A stretch of DNA of 11,322 nt from JAXDLH01 sp034666705 (lineage in GTDB: Bacteria; Chloroflexota; UBA6077; SHYK01). This document shows positions 6,983-11,322 of the stretch, one piece after another. The position numbers were made by a program, and so were the translations under genes. Positions within the stretch are counted from its first letter, which is position 1, and every line of letters starts with the position of its first letter. Under the pieces are notes generated by a model, which worked only from the letters and a program-made list of their open reading frames with translations, did no database searches and was not told where the DNA came from. The stretch covers positions 1 to 11,322 of the forward strand of contig JAXDLH010000109.1 in assembly GCA_034666705.1 (NCBI GenBank), read 5' to 3'.

Positions 6983-7828
6983 CTAGCCAAAGAAGCTGCC
7001 GGACGATAGCCAGTAGAAGATGATGAAGATGCCTGCGCCGAGGAGCAGCGAGGCGGCGACGCGGTGCATGTATGGCACCGCGGTCCTGAGCAGACGAGTA
7101 ACGGCGCCCCGGAAGAAGGCGGCGGCCACAATGACGATCGTGAGCATCGTGCCCATTCCAAGGCCGTAGCCAACAAACTGCCCCGCGGCGTCGAATAGCC
7201 CGCCAACCGCGAGGGTCGTGCCCACGACCACGAGGAAGATCGGCAGCGTGCACGCGAGCGAGGCAACCCCGTAGGCGACGCCGAACAGGAATAGCGCCCG
7301 GAGCCCGCTGCGCAGTTGCACGCCACCCATCGCCCGGCTCGCACTCGCCAGGCCAAATGAGCGACCGGTGACGACGAGCCATAGGCCGAGGATGGTCAAC
7401 AATACGCCAATGCTGAGTCCGCCGATCGGAAAGTAGGAACCGAGGGCGTGGCCGCTGGCAGCGAACGCCAGCCCCACCAGGGCGAAGAGGATGACGAACC
7501 CGAGGGTTGCCATGGCGCCGAAGAGGACGGCTTTGCTGCCTCGCTCCCACCATGGCAGCTCCACGCCCTCTTCCCCACCCAGGTAGTAGGCGACAAGCGA
7601 AGGCATCAGCAGGATGCCGCACGGGTTGACCGCCGCGACCATCCCGGCGCCGTACGCGTACCCGAACGGCAGGAGGCTCGCAAAACTCGAGACGCCGCCT
7701 TCGACCGAGTAGAGGCTCCCCTTGATGAGGATCAGTCCGCCTCCCAGCACGACGCCCAGCACCGCGAAGAGGGTAATCTGGCGGACTGATGCGCGCGGCT
7801 CAGCGCTGGAATCGGCGGCCTGAATCAC
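6983..7828 (-). CDS. CcdA/DsbD-like membrane thiol-redox protein
   Basis: This 281-residue membrane protein starts at GTG 7828 with GGGGAG just upstream. Family members carry electrons from cytoplasmic thioredoxin across the membrane to outside thiol proteins, for cytochrome c maturation or disulfide reduction. The paired-cysteine plan is visible: 'AAVNPCGILLMPSLVAYYLG' holds Cys70 in the first core helix and 'SLACTLPIFLVVVG' holds Cys193 in the fourth. These are the only two cysteines, as expected for the CcdA core. An extra N-terminal hydrophobic segment (~17-37) precedes the six-helix core, and about seven helices are predicted by eye. No thioredoxin-like (ResA/TlpA) or cytochrome c biogenesis gene accompanies it here. 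It lies 42 bases downstream of the unrecognised 179-residue gene and is probably transcribed with it. A narrower role, such as mercury or copper handling, cannot be excluded. Confidence 0.85.
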   Translation of the reverse strand: MIQAADSSAEPRASVRQITLFAVLGVVLGGGLILIKGSLYSVEGGVSSFASLLPFGYAYGAGMVAAVNPCGILLMPSLVAYYLGGEEGVELPWWERGSKAVLFGAMATLGFVILFALVGLAFAASGHALGSYFPIGGLSIGVLLTILGLWLVVTGRSFGLASASRAMGGVQLRSGLRALFLFGVAYGVASLACTLPIFLVVVGTTLAVGGLFDAAGQFVGYGLGMGTMLTIVIVAAAFFRGAVTRLLRTAVPYMHRVAASLLLGAGIFIIFYWLSSGSFFG

Positions 7829-7865
7829 GACGCTCCCCGGGGCCCCGGCGGCCCACCGGATATTA

Positions 7866-7882
7866 CGCGACTAATTGTCGCG
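7866..7882 (-). terminator. Hairpin at the stop codon of the upstream gene (attenuator or weak terminator)
   Basis: CGCGAC-TAATT-GTCGCG is a perfect 6-bp stem with a 5-base loop. The TAG of the 179-residue gene lies across the stem-loop junction. On the minus strand it is followed by TAATATCC, which is AT-rich but not a true U-tract. It may moderate read-through into the CcdA-like gene. Confidence 0.35.
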
Positions 7883-8410
7883 AGGATTGGGGATGCGATG
7901 CGGCGCAGCCTCACGTACCCAGTAGCGTAGTGCAGCGACGACCGCCGAGCGCAGGGCGAGTGCGGTCAGCTCGGGACGTTCCGCGCGCACCGCATCGCGT
8001 GTATCGACTGCGACGCCGACGACGAGCGCAGTCGACGCATCGTCGGGCTCGCCAGAGATCAGATCGGGCCGTGGCCCCCAGCAGCCCAGCATCGGATTCA
8101 CGGCGCCGTCAGGATTATCTCGGAGCCCGTAGGCGAGGCTCGCGGCGGCCGTGAGCTGATCGCAGAGGAAGCCCCATTGGTTGTATGCGGCCTCGCGGGA
8201 GATCGACGGATTGAGATCGCGGAGCGCAAGGGGCCTACCGTCCTCGCGCAGCGCCCAAACGTGGATCACCTCGACCTCGTCGTCGTAGTCGTCGAAGTGA
8301 CGCACCGGGGAGACTTGCACCAGGAAGCTGTGCCGGCCGAGATCGACACGCTCGGTCAGCTCAGCATCACTCATATCGGGGAGAGAGGTCCAGAACGCTT
8401 CTTCGCTCAC
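7871..8410 (-). CDS. Hypothetical protein, 179 residues
   Basis: I do not recognise this protein. It starts at GTG 8410 after AGGTG; an internal ATG at residue 12 has no ribosome binding site. It has no signal peptide or membrane helix. The N-terminal half is acidic ('HFDDYDDEVEVIHVWALREDGRPLALRDLNPSISREAAYNQWGF'). The middle is helical with conserved-looking Trp, Cys and Pro ('NPMLGCWGPRPDLI'). The C-terminal part ('RPELTALALRSAVVAALRYWVREAAPHRIPNP') reads as one long helix. Only two cysteines are present, in 'GFLCDQL' and 'LGCWG', not in a CxxC arrangement. The gene has its own predicted promoter and sits 42 bases upstream of the CcdA-like gene on the same strand, so a shared transcript is likely. 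No function is proposed. Confidence 0.75.
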   Translation of the reverse strand: MSEEAFWTSLPDMSDAELTERVDLGRHSFLVQVSPVRHFDDYDDEVEVIHVWALREDGRPLALRDLNPSISREAAYNQWGFLCDQLTAAASLAYGLRDNPDGAVNPMLGCWGPRPDLISGEPDDASTALVVGVAVDTRDAVRAERPELTALALRSAVVAALRYWVREAAPHRIPNPRDN

Positions 8411-8420
8411 GCCGCACCTG

Positions 8421-8454
8421 CCGGTTTGTAGTCCTCCTCAATTCTACGAACCGG
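8421..8454. promoter_or_regulatory. Imperfect inverted repeat over the -10 (candidate operator)
   Basis: CCGGTTTGTAG (8421-8431) and CTACGAACCGG (8444-8454) are complementary at 10 of 11 positions with a 12-base spacer. The pair covers the predicted -10 and start site. A second pair, TCCTCCT (8432-8438) and AGGAGGA (8458-8464), interlocks with it. The position suits a repressor site; the protein is unknown. Confidence 0.4.
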
Positions 8455-8469
8455 AGCAGGAGGAGCCAA
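8441..8469 (-). promoter_or_regulatory. Predicted promoter of the hypothetical/CcdA-like unit
   Basis: On the minus strand TTGGCT (8469-8464) is followed after 17 bases by TAGAAT (8446-8441, 5 of 6 to TATAAT). Transcription would begin near 8434, about 24 bases before GTG 8410. An inverted repeat overlaps the -10 and is listed separately. Confidence 0.5.
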
Positions 8470-8534
8470 CGAATCTTCTCTGGCGCGTGCCCCGCGGTTC
8501 CGTAGCTTGAGTCATCGGCCCTGCGGCGGCGTGG

Positions 8535-9440
8535 TCAGATGGGGAGGGCGAGCTGCCCGCGCCGCGCGACCGGGGAGACCAACTCTCGTGGCTCCGCATG
8601 CGCGCTGTCGAGGCCGGCTGTGCTGCGGGCCGCCCGCACGCGGCTCTCGATCTTGATCTGGTAGCCAGCGGGCGCGTTCATGCCAGCGCCGTAGAATCGC
8701 TGGTAGCCATCCGCCAGGCCGGGAAACTCGCGCGCCACGACTTCGAGGAAATGCTCCTTCACGCCAGGCCCGAGCCGAAGGGTGCTGCCCCACACGGCGC
8801 GTGCGCCATGCTCGGCGGCGGCATGGACGACCGCCGCGAGCTCCTCGGCGACGTCAGTCAGGCCGGGCAGTACCGGGGAGAGGAACACGGAGACCGGGAC
8901 GCCCGCTGCGCTCAGCCGCTCGACGGCGCGCAGCCGCTGGGCGGGGGAGGGCGCGCCGGGCTCCAGCGTATGGAGCAGGTCGCGGTCGAGGCTGATCAGG
9001 CTGACGTTGACCCCGAAGTCAGTCACGCGCGCCAGCTCGGCGAGCAAGTCGACGTCCCGTGTCACGAGGGTGCCCTTCGTCGTAATCGAGCCAGGATTCT
9101 CGGCCTCCAGCATCGCCTCAAGGCAGCGGCGCGTGAGTCGATACTGCCCTTCGAGTGGCTGATAGGGGTCGGTCCCCGTGCCAATCGCCACGCTCTCCCC
9201 CGTCCAGGAGGAGCGACGCAGCTCGGCGCGCAGGAGCTCGGCGACGTTGAGCTTGACGAAGAGTTGGCTCTCGAAAGAGGAGGGCGCGAGATCCAGGTAG
9301 CTGTGGTAGGCGCGCGCGTAGCAATAGGCGCAGCCGTGCGCGCAGCCCTTATACGGGTTGAGTGACCATTTGAACGGCATGCCGCTCACGGCATTGAGCG
9401 CGGAGCGAGCCTGGATCTCATGGATGATCGGGGGGATCAT
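8535..9440 (-). CDS. SplB-like radical SAM protein (Rv2578c family)
   Basis: The product is 301 residues, with ATG 9440 preceded by a strong GAGGGAGGG site 5 bases away. The radical SAM cluster motif is 'KGCAHGCAYCYARAYHSYLDL' with Cys33, Cys37 and Cys40 (Cx3Cx2C), which holds a 4Fe-4S cluster that cleaves S-adenosylmethionine. The surrounding 'LNPYKGC' and '(Y/F)AR..H.YL' are typical of the Rv2578c/SplB-related group. Other blocks are 'VAIGTGTDPYQPLEGQYRLTR' (~84-104), 'ITTKGTLVTRDVDLL' (~118-132) and 'VFLSPVLPGLTD' (~205-216). SplB itself reverses the spore photoproduct in DNA; the substrate of this subgroup is not established. The SOS-type promoter directly upstream points to a DNA-damage role. 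No other repair gene is adjacent. The C-terminal ~40 residues are Arg/Ala-rich and not conserved in appearance. Confidence 0.9.
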   Translation of the reverse strand: MIPPIIHEIQARSALNAVSGMPFKWSLNPYKGCAHGCAYCYARAYHSYLDLAPSSFESQLFVKLNVAELLRAELRRSSWTGESVAIGTGTDPYQPLEGQYRLTRRCLEAMLEAENPGSITTKGTLVTRDVDLLAELARVTDFGVNVSLISLDRDLLHTLEPGAPSPAQRLRAVERLSAAGVPVSVFLSPVLPGLTDVAEELAAVVHAAAEHGARAVWGSTLRLGPGVKEHFLEVVAREFPGLADGYQRFYGAGMNAPAGYQIKIESRVRAARSTAGLDSAHAEPRELVSPVARRGQLALPI

Positions 9441-9462
9441 TATCGCCCTCCCTCGTGAGAAT

Positions 9463-9476
9463 CGAACAATCGTTCT
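9463..9476. promoter_or_regulatory. Second LexA-type SOS box at the transcription start
   Basis: CGAACAATCGTTCT again has GAAC-N4-GTTC, with its centre 27 bp from that of the first box. It lies just downstream of the predicted start, giving a two-operator arrangement. Confidence 0.7.
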
Positions 9477-9484
9477 GTATTGCC

Positions 9485-9512
9485 ATTATAGAACTTTTGT
9501 TCTGGTTGTCAA
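9485..9512 (-). promoter_or_regulatory. Near-consensus sigma-70 promoter of the radical SAM gene
   Basis: On the minus strand TTGACA (9512-9507) and TATAAT (9490-9485) are both perfect hexamers with a 16-base spacer. The predicted start of transcription is about 9478, giving a leader of roughly 38 bases. So strong a promoter in a GC-rich genome implies repression in ordinary growth. Confidence 0.8.
9490..9503. promoter_or_regulatory. LexA-type SOS box in the promoter spacer
   Basis: AGAACTTTTGTTCT is a perfect inverted repeat around four bases, GAAC-N4-GTTC, the core of Gram-positive-type LexA boxes (B. subtilis consensus CGAACRNRYGTTYC). It fills most of the spacer between -35 and -10, where a bound repressor would block RNA polymerase. 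Confidence 0.7.
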
Positions 9513-9563
9513 GGGAAACGGCGAGAAACGCGCAAAACGCATCGAGCAAGCGCTGGAGCAGCG

Positions 9564-9608
9564 ACCTCGGTCGACGTCGACCCGGACTTCTCTGCCGTCG
9601 ACCGAGGT
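9564..9608. repeat. 13-bp inverted repeat with a nested 14-bp palindrome
   Basis: ACCTCGGTCGACG (9564-9576) has its exact complement at 9596-9608 with a 19-base loop. The left arm also overlaps a perfect palindrome GGTCGACGTCGACC (9569-9582), so two mutually exclusive folds are possible. It lies downstream of the M24-like stop codon and upstream of the radical SAM promoter. No U-tract follows on either strand, so if it ends transcription it is not a classic intrinsic terminator. Confidence 0.6.
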
Positions 9609-9671
9609 TGCGGGAGGAATGCGCGCCTCAGCTCGCCGGCAATAGCGGCGGACACGTGCTGGACTGCTGCT

Positions 9672-10868
9672 CTAGCCTCCGCCAATGATCCGGAGGCTGG
9701 GTTCGCGTGTGCCGAGCCGGGCTGCGCCGGTCGCGGTAATGGTCACCGGATCGGCCCAGGCTGCGCGATAGGGCCGACCGGCGCCCACGACCCGCAGCTC
9801 GACGTCGAGGGCGAAGACCATGCCCGGTGCCAGCGGCTCATCCGGCAGCGCGCCGGAGGATGGCGCGTCGTCGCCAAGGCCACAGCCGTCCAGCGACACG
9901 CTGGCGGCCGGGCTGGCGAAATGCGAGTTGGTTGGCATGAGCTCGCTCGCGAGCGTTTCCGCCGCCCGCTGCAGGTCCGCGACGACCACTCCGGGCCGGA
10001 TCCGCTCGAAGAGATGCCGCCACAACTCGACCGTCCAGGCGAAGAGGTCCACGTAGATCGGGTCGCACGCCTCCACGGCGAACGCCTGGCTCCCGCGCGC
10101 GCCGTAGCCGCCGAGGATCGCCTCGAAGTCCGTCAGGATCATCATGCCCCGGGCAAGCGTGCCGTGGGTCGGGCGAGCAAGCAGCTCCGGCCGGGCGCCG
10201 CTGCCCCAGCGGGCCCGGAGCGGAGGGTCGCAACCGAGCCGAACCTGCTCGGCGACTGCGGCCGCCCACGTGGTGAGCTCTGAGGCGCGCGGACGCGCCA
10301 GCTCGGCGACACGATCGAAGCTGCGCTCGAGCGCTTGTGCGGCGCCGCTGAGCAGCGCGAGCTCCTCGGGGCTCTTGATCGCGCGGATCGCACGAAGCTG
10401 GTCGGAGAACGGTACCCATTCAACACCTGGCAGCCGTGCGGTCAATACCCGGATCGTCGCCGTCGCGAGACCCTGCTCATCGCCGAGGTCCGTAAGGCCG
10501 ACGTGGCCACTCGAGATCCCTTTCGACCGCAGCAGATCGACGATGGTCTGCGCAATGCCACCATGCGCTGGCTGCACGTCGTCGAACCACAGTTCAGCCT
10601 GTACCGCGTCGGTCGGAGCCTCGAGCGAGACGCTCGACTCACCCGCAGTCATGAGCACCCCGACACCCCAGCTCTCCCGCGGGACGAAGCCCAGGAGGTA
10701 CGCGCCATTGCCGTCGCGCGCGGGGGTTCCGGACGGCAAAGTCGGCGCTACCAGGCACGCCACCCCCGTCCGCTCCATCGCGGCGCGCACTCTGCTCCAG
10801 CGGTGATCCCGCTCGCTCGTGGACAGCTCACGTTGGCTGAACGTGGACGTTAACGTCGTCGGAACCAC
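9672..10868 (-). CDS. M24 metallopeptidase-fold protein (Xaa-Pro peptidase/creatinase type) with degraded metal site
   Basis: About 398 residues from GTG 10868. The frame extends to a TTG at 10955, but neither start has a clear ribosome binding site and the extra residues are Arg-rich and unlike the family. The N-terminal creatinase-like domain begins at 'ERDHRWSRVRAAMERTGVACLVAP'. The linker 'IKSPEELALLSGAAQALE' is typical, followed by the pita-bread domain. M24 enzymes bind two metals through D, D, H, E, E. Numbering from GTG, the first Asp may remain (Asp247, 'ILTDFEA'). The Asp of 'GY.SD.TR' is lost ('GGYGARGSQA'), the His of 'GHGIGL' is Asp327 ('SLDGCGLGDD'), the Glu of 'F.IEPG' is Asp355 ('VFALDVE'), and the last Glu of 'R.ED.V.VT' is Ala372 ('AWADPVTIT'). 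It is therefore probably not a normal peptidase. It stands alone, divergent from the amt gene. Confidence 0.75.
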   Translation of the reverse strand: MVPTTLTSTFSQRELSTSERDHRWSRVRAAMERTGVACLVAPTLPSGTPARDGNGAYLLGFVPRESWGVGVLMTAGESSVSLEAPTDAVQAELWFDDVQPAHGGIAQTIVDLLRSKGISSGHVGLTDLGDEQGLATATIRVLTARLPGVEWVPFSDQLRAIRAIKSPEELALLSGAAQALERSFDRVAELARPRASELTTWAAAVAEQVRLGCDPPLRARWGSGARPELLARPTHGTLARGMMILTDFEAILGGYGARGSQAFAVEACDPIYVDLFAWTVELWRHLFERIRPGVVVADLQRAAETLASELMPTNSHFASPAASVSLDGCGLGDDAPSSGALPDEPLAPGMVFALDVELRVVGAGRPYRAAWADPVTITATGAARLGTREPSLRIIGGG

Positions 10869-11072
10869 CTCGACGTGCGCTCGAGTCCCATGATGGTACC
10901 GGAAGCGGCGACGTGCAGAAATTCTGCGGGGCAGACGTATGGGCAATCTACACAAGTTTGTTGGGAGAGATTTTGGTCAGTACACCCATGATTCGTTGCG
11001 CGATCGCTGGCTACTATTGCCACCGTTGGGCGCAGTGGCGTTTGGGACGACCGCACTGCCCAGGGAGGAAGT
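10869..11072. promoter_or_regulatory. Divergent spacer between M24-like and amt genes
   Basis: About 200 bases without a confident gene. AGGGAGG (11062-11068) lies four bases before the amt ATG and is its ribosome binding site. TACTAT (11012-11017) could be a plus-strand -10, but no -35 fits. A bulged stem may form between 11028 and 11061. No GlnR or NtrC site was recognised. Confidence 0.3.
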
Positions 11073-11322
11073 ATGCGGCGACCGATCAAGATCGTGCTCC
11101 TGGTGGCGGGCATGCTGGGGGTGTTCCTGGCGTTCGCGGCCGGGGCAGCGGCCCAGACCGGGACCACCCCGGGCGGCGCGCCCCCGGCGGTCGTGGCGCC
11201 CCTGGCCCCGGTGGCGGCGGCCTTGAAGGTGGACAGCGGGGACACCGCGTGGCTGCTGACCTCGTCGGCCCTGGTGCTGTTGATGACCCCGGGGCTGGCG
11301 TTCTTCTACGGCGGGCTGGTGC
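11073..11322 (+). CDS. amt: Amt/AmtB ammonium transporter, N-terminal part (3' truncated by window)
   Basis: The gene begins at ATG 11073 after a good ribosome binding site and stays open to the end of the window (83 residues). Residues ~1-27 form a signal-peptide-like start: RRP.K, a hydrophobic stretch 'IVLLVAGMLGVFLAFAAG', then AAAQ as a likely cleavage site. A Pro/Ala/Gly-rich linker (~28-52) follows. The first transport helix is 'DTAWLLTSSALVLLMTPGLAFFYGGLV' (~57-83), the diagnostic Amt/Mep/Rh opening ending in FYGG. Amt proteins are trimeric channels for ammonium or ammonia uptake and are often followed by the PII gene glnK, which would lie outside the window. Cleaved signal peptides are known in E. 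coli AmtB. The rest of the pore, including the twin histidines, cannot be seen. Confidence 0.88.
   Translation, partial: MRRPIKIVLLVAGMLGVFLAFAAGAAAQTGTTPGGAPPAVVAPLAPVAAALKVDSGDTAWLLTSSALVLLMTPGLAFFYGGLV

Noticed and set aside
8598..9365. 255-codon plus-strand frame
   Set aside because: It lies fully opposite the radical SAM gene, which has catalytic cysteines, a ribosome binding site and a promoter.
10846..10857. Perfect palindrome GACGTTAACGTC near the M24-like start
   Set aside because: It falls within the first codons of the coding region, and a 12-base palindrome alone is weak evidence for a site.
10869..10955. Longer N-terminus of the M24-like protein from TTG 10955
   Set aside because: There is no Shine-Dalgarno sequence (CTCTCC precedes it), and the added residues are Arg-rich and unlike the family. 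It is kept only as an alternative start.
11028..11061. Hairpin upstream of the amt ribosome binding site as a riboswitch
   Set aside because: The stem needs two bulges and matches no riboswitch class I know.
1..11322. A phage, defence island or mobile gene cassette
   Set aside because: No integrase, transposase, toxin-antitoxin, nuclease-helicase or repeat-spacer pattern was seen; the genes are ordinary metabolic, membrane and repair families.

Overview
The window is a GC-rich bacterial chromosome segment. Gene content (a leucine-dehydrogenase-type amino acid dehydrogenase, a CoxE/Rv0959-type VWA protein, an Rv2578c/SplB-like radical SAM protein) and an intergenic palindrome of the 'CCTGAGCGAAGCGAAGGATC' kind suggest a Chloroflexota lineage, perhaps Thermomicrobia-like. 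This placement is from memory of such genomes; no marker gene is present. No rRNA, tRNA, CRISPR array, integrase or transposase was seen.

Layout. 1-1500 (+): the 3' end of a trehalose-6-phosphate phosphatase gene, then a complete YihY/BrkB family membrane protein. 1501-1664: a convergent intergenic region packed with hairpins. 1665-3824 (-): a 719-residue VWA protein with an intact MIDAS metal site and a Gln-rich centre. 3957-5579 (+): a two-gene unit made of a 74-residue protein that resembles AtzG/GatC amidase partners and an amidase-signature protein whose Ser-Ser-Lys triad is entirely replaced. 5818-6954 (+): a complete Glu/Leu/Phe/Val dehydrogenase starting at TTG. 6983-8410 (-): an unrecognised 179-residue protein, then a CcdA/DsbD-like membrane thiol-redox protein. 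8535-9440 (-): an SplB-like radical SAM protein. 9672-about 10868 (-): an M24 (Xaa-Pro peptidase/creatinase fold) homologue with a degraded metal site. 11073-end (+): the 5' end of an Amt ammonium transporter gene.

The clearest regulatory signal is upstream of the radical SAM gene. A near-consensus promoter (TTGACA, 16 bp, TATAAT) carries two LexA-type palindromes, GAACAAAAGTTC in the spacer and GAACGATTGTTC at the expected transcription start. This predicts SOS control and supports a DNA-repair role.

Most genes look like independent core or accessory functions rather than one system. The features most worth pursuing are the SOS-controlled radical SAM gene and the amidase pseudoenzyme with its small partner. 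Next come the M24 pseudoenzyme candidate, the nested palindromes in the longer intergenic spacers, and the VWA protein that lacks its usual AAA+ ATPase neighbour.
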